A DNA stretch of 64,000 nucleotides from an uncultured Paracoccaceae bacterium (GCA_947487205.1 CANKVU010000011.1:78493-142492), one strand, 5' to 3'. Counted from the first letter of the stretch, positions 34,801 through 42,913 are shown. Notes: generated by a model from the sequence alone, not told the origin. A program made the numbers and translations.

Positions 34801-36064
34801 TGATGACCGCTTCGAGCTGTGCGGCCGACAGCGCGCCCTCGCCGACGAGGCGGGGCGGCAGGACGGGCAGGGCCTTTGGCATGGGCGGCACGACCGCCGC
34901 CATGGCCACGCTCTCGACGAGAGGCGTGGGGTGCGGCACCGCGCCGGCGATCTCGATCCGCTGCGGGGCGTAGCTGGCATAGATGTCGGAGAGGGCCTTG
35001 TTTACGCCGGGCGTCGCGCGCTCGGCGTAGGCCAGCGGCGTCTCGACAGGGCGGGACCGCGCCGGCTGCGCCGGTGCGGAAGACGGCGCCACCGGGCGCG
35101 TGGGCCTTGCCGGCGCCGCGGCCGCGGGACGGAGCCGGGCGGCCTCGACCGGAAGACGCTCGGGCAGGTCGGACAGGATCGCGTCGAGCGCGGCCTCCAG
35201 CCCCTCCACCGGGCGCAGGGCGATGCTGCGCTCTCCCTCGGCGCGATCCGCCACGAGAAGCGCCGTCTCCACGTTGGTCCCCATCTTGCCATAGACGGTT
35301 CCCGGAAGGCCGAGATGGAGACGCGGCGTGAGCGTCTCCATGAGCCGGTCCCAGAGCCGGGGCTGGCGGGTGCGGCAGGCGGCATGGGGCAGGATCGCGA
35401 CGAGCCGTCCGCCGGGGGCGAGGCGCCTGGCGGCCGAGAGGACGTGGCGCAGCGCGATGGTCGGATCTTCGCGGCCGATGCTCGACGAGAAGGGCGGGTT
35501 CATCAGGACCACGCTCGCCAAGCGGTCGTCAGTCAGAAGGTCGTCGATATGCTCCGCGTCGTGGCGCGTCGGGCGCTGGCGGAAGAGGAGGTGCAGGAGG
35601 GCGGCGCGGAAGCCGTCGATCTCGTTCAGGAGGAGCTTCGCCCCGGCCATGCGCGCCATGTGGGCGAGCGCCCCGGTCCCGGCCGAGGGCTCCAGCACCA
35701 CGTCGCCCGCGCCAATGGACGCGGCCGTGGCTGCCACATGGGCGTAGGGCAGGGGCGTGGAGAACTGCTGGAGGCGGATCTGCGCTTCCGACCGCCGCGT
35801 CTCGGTCGGTCGCTCCCCCGCGGCGGCGGCGAGGCGCGCCAGCCGGGTGCGGGGATCCTCGCCCGCCGGCGCGGCCTCCCGATCGGCGAGGATCGCGGCG
35901 GCCTGCACCACGTCGTAGGCCCGGCGCCACGACCAGGCGCCCTCCGCATCGCTGCCGCCCGCGGCCGCCGTCAGGCGGGCCGAAACGGTGTTCGTGTCGA
36001 GGGGGCCGGCGGCGAGGTCTTCGCTGAGCTGGCCGAGAAGGCGGTCGAGGTCCTGGCGCGTCAT
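31874..36064 (-). CDS. Strawberry-notch-like methyltransferase-helicase
   Basis: This 1,396-aa protein fuses two enzymes. The N-terminal third is a class I methyltransferase, with motif I VVLEPSAGTGALAHMARMAG near 120-140 and the amino-methylase motif VVLMNPPFSSS near 183-193. The middle is an SF2 helicase of the strawberry-notch type: FFIGDGTGVGKGRQGA near 455-470, VIFDESHAMQN near 567-577, and GLGRTHRSNQVEPPFF near 963-978. A long C-terminal domain is unassigned. Such proteins recur on Rhodobacterales plasmids and phages, and DNA methylation coupled to translocation suggests protection from host restriction. That function is inferred. ATG 36064 has AAAGGA upstream. Confidence 0.9.
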   Translation of the reverse strand: MTRQDLDRLLGQLSEDLAAGPLDTNTVSARLTAAAGGSDAEGAWSWRRAYDVVQAAAILADREAAPAGEDPRTRLARLAAAAGERPTETRRSEAQIRLQQFSTPLPYAHVAATAASIGAGDVVLEPSAGTGALAHMARMAGAKLLLNEIDGFRAALLHLLFRQRPTRHDAEHIDDLLTDDRLASVVLMNPPFSSSIGREDPTIALRHVLSAARRLAPGGRLVAILPHAACRTRQPRLWDRLMETLTPRLHLGLPGTVYGKMGTNVETALLVADRAEGERSIALRPVEGLEAALDAILSDLPERLPVEAARLRPAAAAPARPTRPVAPSSAPAQPARSRPVETPLAYAERATPGVNKALSDIYASYAPQRIEIAGAVPHPTPLVESVAMAAVVPPMPKALPVLPPRLVGEGALSAAQLEAVIMAEEAHSRDLPGRFAVKEDWTETELAPDEGVAFRQGFFIGDGTGVGKGRQGASVILSNWLCGRTRAVWISKSKTLIEDAIRDWTDLGGAPTDIQSIDKWKPDAPITLSRGILFVTYATLRATGKGGTTRLQQLVDWAGKGFDGAVIFDESHAMQNAAGSKEGRGAAPSQQGIAGLRLQHALPRARVLYVSATGATNVANLAYATRLGLWGPGEDYPFAGREDFVSAMEAGGVAAMEVVARDLKALGLYLARSLSFQGVEYDILDHRLSEAERSVYDAFARAFKVIHANLRKALEATSIEDPDGRTASAAKASALSRFESMKQRFFSHVLNGFKARSLIAAVEADIAAGWAPVIQIVSTGESHLDRAIEGLEAGDDLTEAHLTPKEAVVHWLETAFPVEAQQLVEIEGQIVSQPLLDEGGNRVISREAVELREAALMELYTIAPIPSVLDQLVWHFGEERIAEVTGRSKRPVRTASGTIKIAPRPGSANSAESAAFMSGAKPILVFSDAGGTGRSYHAARSVANQARRRHYLVEPGWRADAAIQGLGRTHRSNQVEPPFFRVVTTDVHGEKRFTSTIARRLDTLGALTRGQRQTGSQNMFRASDNLESPIARRALVAHYKELASDACEAMDYETFLDWTALPLTGGDDVLLEELPPIQRYLNRLLALPIEMQNALFSAFTARIEAQTELAHAAGTLDVGIETLRADRIHVTGEEEIWTCPRSGSVTRTVTLETETELHIPSGADVLEGYGYRLRPMRNAASGKVALISKRAFQVYDDDVFTEMRDLRRPTGRSSLTEDAFAASRWEPVDKAEFITLWDAESEALPKVEVETLVLLTGLLLPIWKSIPSDNERIWRVEPEGRGSLIGRAITTGQALVLKGRFSGAAPETADELVATVLSGEGSADLGRGLTLRARRVAGARRLELEGVAPDALPSLKAAGCFTEIIAHQLRVFVPTGAEASAVIERVRAGRAATDAA

Positions 36065-36102
36065 CGGGGATCCTTTCCGTGGAGATGAACTGCACACGGA
36101 AA

Positions 36103-36138
36103 GGCGCCGCCTTTCCCCTTTCGGAGAGAGACGGCGCC
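36103..36138 (-). terminator. GC hairpin between ParB-like and helicase genes
   Basis: GGCGCCG and CGGCGCC form a 7-bp stem; on the minus strand it is followed by TTTCC. It lies 22 bp past the upstream stop and about 39 bp before the helicase start, so it may be a terminator, a leader element, or both. Confidence 0.6.
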
Positions 36139-36159
36139 CCCGGGATCAGGCTTGTGAGG

Positions 36160-38280
36160 TCAGGCGGGCTCGGTTGCGTCGGCGTCGGAGAGGTCGATTT
36201 CCTCTTCCTCCCCGTCAGCCTCGTCGTTCCCGGCGAGGTCGATGTCGTCCTCGCCGTCCTCGAACGGCACTTCGTCGATGAATCCGTCGTCTGCGTCCTC
36301 GTCCGGCTCGGCATCCTCGCCGGGCCGCGATTTCGGGGCGGGGATCTCCATGCCCGGCGGGCACCATGTCTCCACCGCCTCGCGCTGCGCAGGCGACAGC
36401 GTGGCGAAGGGCGCGGCGAAGAGGGTCTCGAGGTAGTCCACGATCTCGCTCTTCTTGCCCGAGGCGAGGCGCGCGGCCTCCTCGGGCTGCTTGAGGTCAT
36501 GGGCAAGAAGGCCCAGGAGCTCGCCCTTCTTCAGGCGGCCGAAGAACGCCTCTCCCGTCGGCCGCCACGCGGCGCGCATCTCCGGCACGATCTGGCGCGC
36601 GACGTGGGACAGAAGCTCCTCGCCCCAGCCATAGCCCGTGGGCTGGATCGTCCCGGCCATGGCGTAGGCCACGATCCGCGCCTTCATGTCCGTATCGAGC
36701 GCCCGGAACCGCTCGAACCGCTCCGGCAGGGACCGGGGGCTGCGCTCGTCCCACCACGACAGGTCGAGACCCGCATGGAGCGCCTCCAGCGCCTCGGCCG
36801 CGCGCCCGTCCACGCCCTCTGGCTTGGCATGGGGGCGGCTCGCCTCCGCGGCGCTGATGCCGAGGGCGTAGGAGACGCGGGAGAAGCGCCCCATCATGTC
36901 GGCCACGATCTTGAACAGAGCCAGGTCCTGCGCCAGCGCCGGGTCGGCGGCGAGCGCGCTGCCCACCACCGCCGCCTGCTCCGTCTTCAGATCGGTTTTC
37001 AGGCTCTCGGACAGGGCGAGCGGGGCCGGGCCGGTCTCCTCTTCCGGCGCCTCCGATCCGCCCGACGCGCCCGCGCCGGTCCCACCGCCTTCCGACGCCC
37101 CGCTCTCCCCGGCCACCCCGGTGACCGGCGCCGCGCCCGGCTTGTCCTCGGGGCGCACGAGGCCGGGAAACAACGTAACCTCGCCCCGCTCCCATGTCGC
37201 GATGACGCCGGCGCGGGCGAGATCCTCGGGAGCGTAGCGGTTGGTCAGCTCGCCGTACTCGGCATCGAGGCGGAGCCATTCCGCGTCCAGCGCCTCGGGA
37301 TCGACGCTCTCGTCGGTCTCGCGCAGCTCCTCGATCTCGGCCATCCGGTCGGCGATATCGGCAGCGTCGCTGGAGCCGATCTGCTGCGGATAGACCCGGC
37401 CATAGGCCCGCATCGCCTCGTAATCGGGGCTCCGCTCGGCCGCGGCCCATTTCAGCCCGAGACGGGCGCGCTCCTCTTCGGCGCGGGTGTGAAGCGTCTC
37501 CATCAGGAGGGTCTCGACCAGCCCCTCGTCGGTCAGGATCCCGTCCTCCTCGATCAGGTCGGCCGCGATCTCGCCCCCCGCGGCGCGGTAGCCTTCGACG
37601 ACGAGCTGGCCGAGCGCGTCGCCGATCTTCACGCCGCGGTTCCGCAGCTTGTCGCGGATCGCCCACGCGGCCATGAACTGGCCCTGCATCTCCCGGAAGA
37701 GGGCGGCCTGCACCTCCTGGTCGGGATGTTCGGCAAACGCCTTCATCGCGTCGAGCGTGATGTCCTTGGCGCGTGCGGCGGCGCGGATCTCGGGATGGAT
37801 CCGGCCGAAGCGCAGCCGGTCCACGACGCGGCGCCGCTCGACGCCGAACATCGTCGCGATGCTTTCCGGGCTGTGCCCGCCCGTCTCCATCATCCGCGCG
37901 AAGGCCTCGAACTCGTCGAGCGGGTCCATGGCCTTCTGCGTGACGTTCTCCGCCACGGTGATCGCGGTGGCCGCGGCCACGTCGTCGGCGATCGCGCGGC
38001 ACGTCACCTTGCTCCGCATCGTCCAGCCCTTGGCCGACTTGTCGCCCGCGAGATGCAGGAGCGCGGCCCGGCGGCGGCCGCCGGCGATGACGCCCCAGTG
38101 CTTGCCCGTCTTCTGGACGATGAGCGGGTTCAGAAGCCCCAGCGTCGCGATCGACGCGGCGAGGACGGGGATGTCGTCGGCCTCGTAGGCCTCGGCCGAG
38201 CCCGCGCGGGCGTTCAGGTCGTGGACCACGAGGTCCTTCAGGGCCACTTCGATCTCGGTCAGCTCGGGTCGCGTGGTCAT
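36160..38280 (-). CDS. Large ParB-like nuclease-domain protein
   Basis: This is a 706-aa protein. Residues 10-140 are a ParB N-terminal domain (VVHDLNARAG, then IATLGLLNPLIVQ and GVIAGGRRRAALLHLAGDKS). An HTH region follows (SPESIATMFGVERRRVVDRL, near 137-156). The remaining 500 residues are helical, with a Gly/Ser/Glu linker near 385-430 and a strongly acidic tail from about 650. It is far longer than partition ParB (about 300 aa) and has no parA partner beside it. It is more likely a plasmid-borne DNA-binding or nuclease-like protein of the type often found next to strawberry-notch genes. AGGAG precedes the start. Confidence 0.85.
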   Translation of the reverse strand: MTTRPELTEIEVALKDLVVHDLNARAGSAEAYEADDIPVLAASIATLGLLNPLIVQKTGKHWGVIAGGRRRAALLHLAGDKSAKGWTMRSKVTCRAIADDVAAATAITVAENVTQKAMDPLDEFEAFARMMETGGHSPESIATMFGVERRRVVDRLRFGRIHPEIRAAARAKDITLDAMKAFAEHPDQEVQAALFREMQGQFMAAWAIRDKLRNRGVKIGDALGQLVVEGYRAAGGEIAADLIEEDGILTDEGLVETLLMETLHTRAEEERARLGLKWAAAERSPDYEAMRAYGRVYPQQIGSSDAADIADRMAEIEELRETDESVDPEALDAEWLRLDAEYGELTNRYAPEDLARAGVIATWERGEVTLFPGLVRPEDKPGAAPVTGVAGESGASEGGGTGAGASGGSEAPEEETGPAPLALSESLKTDLKTEQAAVVGSALAADPALAQDLALFKIVADMMGRFSRVSYALGISAAEASRPHAKPEGVDGRAAEALEALHAGLDLSWWDERSPRSLPERFERFRALDTDMKARIVAYAMAGTIQPTGYGWGEELLSHVARQIVPEMRAAWRPTGEAFFGRLKKGELLGLLAHDLKQPEEAARLASGKKSEIVDYLETLFAAPFATLSPAQREAVETWCPPGMEIPAPKSRPGEDAEPDEDADDGFIDEVPFEDGEDDIDLAGNDEADGEEEEIDLSDADATEPA

Positions 38281-38330
38281 CGGTTCGTCTCCTGTCTCTC
38301 TCGCGGCCTCATCACCGCACCCATGACCAA

Positions 38331-38362
38331 AGGCCCCCTCTACCCTTTCGAGCGGGGGGCCT
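38331..38362 (-). terminator. Intrinsic terminator after DUF3768 gene
   Basis: On the minus strand AGGCCCCC pairs with GGGGGCCT around a 16-base loop that contains CGAAAGGG, then TTTGG. It is placed 35 bp after the DUF3768 stop and about 50 bp before the ParB-like start. Confidence 0.65.
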
Positions 38363-38396
38363 TCAGCCGGGCGAGACGGGGCAGCGGCGCGCGGTG

Positions 38397-38783
38397 CTAC
38401 CAGTCCGAGGGGAACAGGATCGTCATCACGCGGTAGGTCCGGGACGGGTCGTCCGGGGCCTCGGAGCCGTATCTGAGGTCGGAGCCATCGTAGAGATCGA
38501 GCTTGAACCAGACGGTCGTGCCCTCGGTCTCGACGGCTCCGAAATCATGAAACCCGTCGGGGTCGTTGTCGGCCGGGAAGTCCGTCATTCGTCCGATGGC
38601 CGCGAGGGTGGCCTGGACGAACGCGGTGCCTTTCGCGTGGACGGCCCGCGTCGCGACGAGCTGCCCCATCAGGATCGGATCGCCCGGCGCGAAGGGAATG
38701 GCGAGGCAGACGTTCCGGCGGAAGGCGTCGTTCTGGGCGGCCATACTGGCGGCGTCGGCCACATACTCGGCGGTATCGGTCAT
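38397..38783 (-). CDS. DUF3768 protein
   Basis: This 128-aa protein matches the DUF3768 pattern: GDPILMGQLVATRAV near 44, FPADNDPDGFHDFGAVE near 75, VWFKLDLYDGSDLRYGSEAP near 92, and TYRVMTILFPSDW at the end. The family is frequent on alphaproteobacterial plasmids beside ArdC and ParB-like genes and has no proven function. The ATG at 38783 follows a strong AAGGAG. Confidence 0.85.
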   Translation of the reverse strand: MTDTAEYVADAASMAAQNDAFRRNVCLAIPFAPGDPILMGQLVATRAVHAKGTAFVQATLAAIGRMTDFPADNDPDGFHDFGAVETEGTTVWFKLDLYDGSDLRYGSEAPDDPSRTYRVMTILFPSDW

Positions 38784-38815
38784 GGTCTCTCTCCTTGGGT
38801 TTGAGTCCACGAAGA

Positions 38816-38855
38816 GAAGGCGCCGCCTCCACTCTTTCGGGGGGGCGACGCCTTC
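38816..38855 (-). promoter_or_regulatory. 5' leader hairpin of DUF3768 gene
   Basis: GAAGGCG and CGCCTTC pair around a GC-rich loop. On the minus strand the hairpin ends about 33 bp before the DUF3768 start and is followed by CTCTTCGTGGACTCA. No minus-strand gene ends upstream (the neighbour is divergent), so here the element is a leader, not the end of another transcript. Confidence 0.5.
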
Positions 38856-38982
38856 ATCTCCGAAGGCTCTGGAAGTGGAGAGCTGACTGAGGCCGGAGGA
38901 CCTTCTTAAACGAAACTTGCCGTAAAGCCCTGAAACTGAACATTGTACCCGCACGGACAAGCAATTCGCGGCGGAGGGCAGC

Positions 38983-39834
38983 GTGGATTTTGTTGCAATT
39001 GATGTCGAGACGGCCAACGCAGACATGGCGTCGATCTGTTCGATCGGAGCTGCGGTATTCGAAGATGGTGTGCTGACGGACGAGTGGTACTCGCTGATCG
39101 ACCCCAAAGATTACTTCAGCGGTATGAACATCTCGATCCATGGGATCGACGAGCAGCAGGTTTCTGGCGCGCCGACCTTCGAGGAGGCAGCGAGGACAAT
39201 CAACGACCTCCTTTCAGGGAAGGTCGTCGTTACGCACACTCACTTCGACCGCGTTGCGATGCATCAAGCCGCCAGCCGCTGGACGATCCAGCCCCCGAAC
39301 TGCACGTGGCTGGATTCTGCTCTGGTAGCGCGCAGGACCTGGGCCGAGTGCGCGCGGCGTGGGTACGGCCTTTCAGATGTGTGCAAGCGCATCGGCTATA
39401 CATTTGAGCATCACAACGCCCTGGAAGATGCGAAAGCGTGTGGACAGGTGGTACTCGCCGCCATGGGCGAAAGCGGGCTCGACCTCGCCGCCATGCTCAA
39501 CAGGGTTCGTCAGCCCATCGACCCCTCGGGTGCTTCCGCACGTCGTGATGGGAACTCAGACGGTCGTCTTGCTGGGGAAGTCGTGGTGTTTACGGGCGCG
39601 CTCGATATCCCACGTCGAGAGGCCGCTGATCTGGCCGCCTCTGTCGGATGCGCGGTCGGAACCACCGTGACGAAGAAGACGACACTCTTGATCGTCGGAG
39701 ATACGGATGTCTCTCGCCTTGCAGGCCACAACAAGAGCTCGAAGCATCGAAAGGCCGAGGATATGGCGATGCAAGGCCATCCCATCCGCATCATTAGAGA
39801 AACAGATTTTCGCGAATTGGTTCAACAAGCATAG
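38983..39834 (+). CDS. DnaQ-type 3'-5' exonuclease with BRCT domain
   Basis: This is a 283-aa protein. Residues 1-165 form a DEDDh exonuclease: VAIDVETAN (ExoI, D and E) at 4-12, VVTHTHFDRVAMH (ExoII region) near 82, and HHNALEDAKACGQV (ExoIII, H and D) near 145. Residues 198-283 are a BRCT domain (GEVVVFTGALDIPRREAADL, then TVTKKTTLLIVGD). The same pairing occurs in some phage- and plasmid-borne repair nucleases and in DNA polymerase III epsilon homologues. The GTG start follows GGAGG. It is the only plus-strand gene in this block and stands divergent from the DUF3768 gene. Confidence 0.88.
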   Translation: MDFVAIDVETANADMASICSIGAAVFEDGVLTDEWYSLIDPKDYFSGMNISIHGIDEQQVSGAPTFEEAARTINDLLSGKVVVTHTHFDRVAMHQAASRWTIQPPNCTWLDSALVARRTWAECARRGYGLSDVCKRIGYTFEHHNALEDAKACGQVVLAAMGESGLDLAAMLNRVRQPIDPSGASARRDGNSDGRLAGEVVVFTGALDIPRREAADLAASVGCAVGTTVTKKTTLLIVGDTDVSRLAGHNKSSKHRKAEDMAMQGHPIRIIRETDFRELVQQA

Positions 39835-39924
39835 CGCGCGGCGTCGCGTGAACGCAGACGCCACGACAGGTTCACAGCGCCGCCCCAGAGTGACCGGGAG
39901 CGGCGCTTTGCCTAGTTATCCGGA

Positions 39925-40404
39925 TCACGCGACCTGGCGATCATCGCCGCGAGGCCAGTTCGCGACCACGGCACCAAGCGCCTTGGCGCGGGCCGCGTAG
40001 GCGCGGAGGGGCGCGTAGCTCAGGCTAGACCAGGGTTCCGGGTCGGGGTCCCGGCCGACAGCGACGAGGGGCAGGTCGATGAGCCGCCACTTGTTCGCGA
40101 CCGGGTTGGTGTCGATCAACGGCAGGCCGAGGTCGACAAGGACCTGGGCCACGGCCATGTGGCGCAGCCGCTCGTAGCCCTGGAGCGTGCAGCCCCGCCC
40201 GTAGTGAATCGTCGTGCCGCTGACGCCGGTGGAGACATGGGCGCCTGTCGTCGCCAGCGTCTTGCGGATGACGTCGAGGCTCATACGGATCGAGGTGCGC
40301 TCCCGCGCGCCGGCCTCCCCCGTCTCGCCCCGGTCCCGCAGGGCCTTGTGATGCCACCAGGCGCGGGCATCCGCGCGGAGTTTGCGGAGGATCCAGACCT
40401 TCAT
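39925..40404 (-). CDS. Hypothetical protein
   Basis: This 159-aa protein begins MKVWILRKLRADARAWWHHK and contains IRMSLDVIRKTLATTGAHVS. It ends in LRAYAARAKALGAVVANWPR. It is basic and helical, and I know no family. Its ATG overlaps the stop of the upstream gene by 4 bp, so the two form a pair. Confidence 0.63.
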   Translation of the reverse strand: MKVWILRKLRADARAWWHHKALRDRGETGEAGARERTSIRMSLDVIRKTLATTGAHVSTGVSGTTIHYGRGCTLQGYERLRHMAVAQVLVDLGLPLIDTNPVANKWRLIDLPLVAVGRDPDPEPWSSLSYAPLRAYAARAKALGAVVANWPRGDDRQVA

Positions 40405-40799
40405 GCCGAGACCTCCCCGGTTTGCGGCACCGTCGCCCCGGTCAGGATCGCCTTCAGCTCTGCCAGGGCCGCGGCGTCGCCTATCTCGCAGAGCGCGTGG
40501 ATGCGCTCGGCATGGGCCTCGACGCGGGCGCGCACCTCCTTCAGCGCTTTCGGGCGGTAACGGTCGAGCGGGACGACGCAGATATAGCCGACGCCGGGCT
40601 TGCCCTGGCCGAGGCCGACCTTGAGCGTCTTCCAGATCGAGCCTTCCTCCTGCTCGTAGACGGTCGAGGAGAAGAAGATGCCCTTGGGCTTCGTGCTGTA
40701 GTCGAAGTAGTTGATGCCGCCCTTGTCGTAATAGACGGACAGTTCGCGGATTTCCTTGGGCGAGATGCGCTTGGTGTGGACGAGGCGATCCGAGGCCAT
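40401..40799 (-). CDS. Hypothetical protein
   Basis: This 132-aa protein begins MASDRLVHTKRISPKEIREL and contains YYDKGGINYFDYSTKPKGIF and WKTLKVGLGQGKPGVGYICV. It ends in a helix (EVRARVEAHAERIHALCEIG). AAAGGAG precedes the ATG at 40799. It is upstream partner of the 159-aa gene. No family was recognised. Confidence 0.68.
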   Translation of the reverse strand: MASDRLVHTKRISPKEIRELSVYYDKGGINYFDYSTKPKGIFFSSTVYEQEEGSIWKTLKVGLGQGKPGVGYICVVPLDRYRPKALKEVRARVEAHAERIHALCEIGDAAALAELKAILTGATVPQTGEVSA

Positions 40800-40839
40800 G
40801 ACAGGCTCCTTTCCGGGTGGGTTGAGTCCACACGGCAAA

Positions 40840-40867
40840 AGGCCCCCTCCCTCTCGGGCGGGGGCCT
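40840..40867 (-). terminator. Intrinsic terminator of ardC
   Basis: AGGCCCCC and GGGGGCCT pair around a short loop and are followed on the minus strand by TTTT. It lies 70 bp past the ardC stop and about 40 bp before the next start. Confidence 0.8.
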
Positions 40868-40936
40868 GTTGGATGCCGGTCGGCGTGAGGGATCTGCTAT
40901 TCGACCGCGGGCGCGGGGACCGCCCCGGCGGTCGGG

Positions 40937-41863
40937 TCAGGCGGCCACGTCGCGCGCCACCGGCGTTGTCCGGCCCGCCTCGGAGGCCGCGACGAGATAA
41001 TCGACCGCGCGCTGCGCGTGGGCTGCGGCGGTGAACAGGAACCGGGTATCGTTGCGAAGCACCTTGATCCACGAGGAGATATACGCCGCGTGGTTGTCGA
41101 TGTGATCGGCGTAGAAGCCCATCCGCTGGCCCATGAGCGCTTCGCTGACGCAGGCGACGAGCTCCTCCTTTGCGTATGCCTCGTTCCCGAAGCTTGAGAC
41201 ACCGAAACTCCGGTCGAGCCGGTGCTTCGCCTTCGTCGCGTGGGCCATTTCATGCGTGATCGTTGACATCGCCGCACCTGCGCTCTCGAACCGGGCCAGC
41301 TCGGGCATGTGGATGCGGTCGAGCGAGGGGATGTAGCAGGCCCGGTCGCCGCCGTAGCGCACATCCATGTCGATCGCCTCGAAGAACGCCCAGGCCTCCG
41401 GGTCGAGCGTGGGGCCTTCGGCCGGATCGCCCTCGGGTTCGGGATGCCACGCGGCATCGAGCCCCTCGATCTGGCTGACATGGAAGACCCGGTAGGACTT
41501 CAGGAAGCGGTAAGTGCCCCCGGTCTCCTCACGGTCCTCGCCGGGCGAAGCCTCCGCGCCGCGGCGGGTGCCGGTGCCGTAATAAACCACGAGGGAGGAT
41601 CGCTCTCCCTTCCGGACATGGGCGTCGAGGTCCTTCGCCTGCTTGAAGGTCATCCAGTAGGGCGACGTATAGCCCATCATCGACGCCCGGAGCCCCAGCA
41701 GGAATGCGTTGATGCCCTGGTAGCGTTCGCCGGTCTGGCGCAAAGGCACGCCCCCGCCCGAGATTTTCCATGGCCGGCGCCACGGCATCGTGCCCTTCTC
41801 CAGCAGCGCGATGATCTCGTTGGTGATCTCCTGCGCGGCGTCGAACTTCTGCCTGGTGGCCAT
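40937..41863 (-). CDS. ardC: ArdC-family antirestriction protein
   Basis: This is a 308-aa protein. The N-terminal ssDNA-binding domain (DUF1738) reads ITNEIIALLEKGTMPWRRPW at 12-31, then PLRQTGERYQGINAFLL. The C-terminal zinc metallopeptidase-like domain has ITHEMAHATKAKHRLDRSFG near 203-222 (HExxH) and a downstream ELVACVSEALMG with the third-ligand Glu. ArdC proteins protect incoming single-stranded plasmid DNA from restriction during conjugation. The start at 41863 has AGAAGGA. A terminator follows, so it is a single-gene transcript. The neighbours strengthen the reading of this block as a host-entry module. Confidence 0.92.
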   Translation of the reverse strand: MATRQKFDAAQEITNEIIALLEKGTMPWRRPWKISGGGVPLRQTGERYQGINAFLLGLRASMMGYTSPYWMTFKQAKDLDAHVRKGERSSLVVYYGTGTRRGAEASPGEDREETGGTYRFLKSYRVFHVSQIEGLDAAWHPEPEGDPAEGPTLDPEAWAFFEAIDMDVRYGGDRACYIPSLDRIHMPELARFESAGAAMSTITHEMAHATKAKHRLDRSFGVSSFGNEAYAKEELVACVSEALMGQRMGFYADHIDNHAAYISSWIKVLRNDTRFLFTAAAHAQRAVDYLVAASEAGRTTPVARDVAA

Positions 41864-42082
41864 CGGTCCCGATCCTTCTTCCGGGGTGAAAATCACCACG
41901 AAACAAGGCTGTCTCTCCTCTTTCAGGCGGGACGGGGCCGTAGAGCAGGACGGGGAGCGGAGCACGGCGCTTCGTTGTTTACCCGGTCGGCATTACAGGA
42001 CGCTCCAGCCAGGTCTTGCAGCAGGGCGAGAAAAGAGCGCTGCCCCCTGTTCGCGCTACCAGTTTCCCCTACGTAAGATAGA

Positions 42083-42134
42083 TCCCCCGAACTCCCCGGG
42101 GGTTTGCCTCCCCGTTCTCCGGGAGGTTGGGGGC
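42083..42134. other. GC-rich structured element
   Basis: Runs of C and G can pair in several ways: CCCCCGAACTCCCCGGGGG, then CCTCCC/GGGAGG around a short loop, then TTGGGGG. It lies in the 440-bp gap between ardC and the first 66-aa paralogue. It may be a bidirectional transcript end or a small structured RNA. The rest of the gap (41864-42301) shows only an ardC leader region with CTTGTTTCGTGG. Confidence 0.45.
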
Positions 42135-42301
42135 GGGCAATATGGCCATCAGCCACGCTTGCCCGCTCCTTTGACGCTCCTCACGGCGAGCAGGGACGAA
42201 CGGCGGCTCCCGACATAGACCATATGGGCGCTTTCTGGCGCGCACGATCGCGCCATGATCCTGCCCTACCGCCGCCCGAGCTGCCCGCTACGCGGTCGGC
42301 C

Positions 42302-42502
42302 ATGCTCCAGACCTTCCAGCTGATCGATTTTGGCGACGGGCTCGACGGCTTGTACCCGCGCCGGGCGGCGATCGTCGTCGCGGCCTCCGTCGACGCCGCG
42401 ATCGACCTCGCGCCCGGACGCGTGGCCATCCCATTCCCGGTGGAAGGGGCCGGCATCCCGATGATCCCAACCGTGCATCCGAGCTGGACGGGGACCACTT
42501 AG
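42302..42502 (+). CDS. 66-aa small protein, paralogue A
   Basis: It reads FQLIDFGDGLDGLYPRRAAI, then VVAASVDAAIDLAPGRVAIP and FPVEGAG. It shares DFG-, A-VV--S-DAA--L-PG---IPFPVE with a gene of exactly the same length at 43427. Conservation between the two, rather than any ribosome site, is the reason to call it. I know no named family. Its stop is within a few bases of the convergent minus-strand genes. Confidence 0.58.
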   Translation: MLQTFQLIDFGDGLDGLYPRRAAIVVAASVDAAIDLAPGRVAIPFPVEGAGIPMIPTVHPSWTGTT

Positions 42503-42594
42503 CGGAGATTGCGGTCGGCGGCGGCCGGTCCCGGAGCGCCGAGGCGGCGTCGTTCGATCGCCCATGCTGTCTCGTGCCACTCTTCGGGGGTCAC
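42499..42594 (-). CDS. Possible 31-aa peptide
   Basis: A GTG at 42594 overlaps the upstream stop (GTGA) and opens a short reading TPEEWHETAWAIERRRLGAP ending RNLR. The coupling and sensible composition argue for it; the size and lack of homologues argue against. Confidence 0.3.
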   Translation of the reverse strand: MTPEEWHETAWAIERRRLGAPGPAAADRNLR

Positions 42595-42845
42595 GGCCGC
42601 GCTTCGACGCGAATGTCCGCCCCCTCGATCTCCCAGCATCCCGTGTCTGCATCCTGCCGGATCTCGGCCGAGGGGCCATAGGCGGCGCGGAGCGCAGCGC
42701 CAGCCCGAACCATGTGCAGCTCCGGCGCGGCGCCCGCTTGGCCGGCGGCACCATGTGCCGGGCGCGGCGCGGCAACCGGGGCGGGGGAAGGTGATGACGG
42801 GATGACGATGCGCGGTGTAATCGGGCATGAGGGACCTCCATGCAC
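42591..42845 (-). CDS. Hypothetical small protein, 5' end doubtful
   Basis: The last 40 residues (LRAAYGPSAEIRQDADTGCW, then EIEGADIRVEARP) are clearly protein-like. The first part is Pro/Ala-rich. In this frame the only upstream start is a GTG at 42845 without ribosome site. A better GGAGG-ATG just inside gives MPDYTAHRHPV but in a neighbouring frame. One missing or extra base near the 5' end is therefore likely. Function is unknown. Confidence 0.4.
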   Translation of the reverse strand: MHGGPSCPITPRIVIPSSPSPAPVAAPRPAHGAAGQAGAAPELHMVRAGAALRAAYGPSAEIRQDADTGCWEIEGADIRVEARP

Positions 42846-42913
42846 CGGTCGCGGGCGCGGCGAGCGCCCGGGATCCGGTTTCCAGTGGTGTCGGGGGATG
42901 GGCGAGGTAGGAA

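Noticed and set aside
33944..38436. Plus-strand open frames of 714 and 785 codons opposite the helicase and ParB-like genes
   Set aside because: They mirror the third-codon GC bias of the minus-strand genes and contain no domain; typical antisense shadows.
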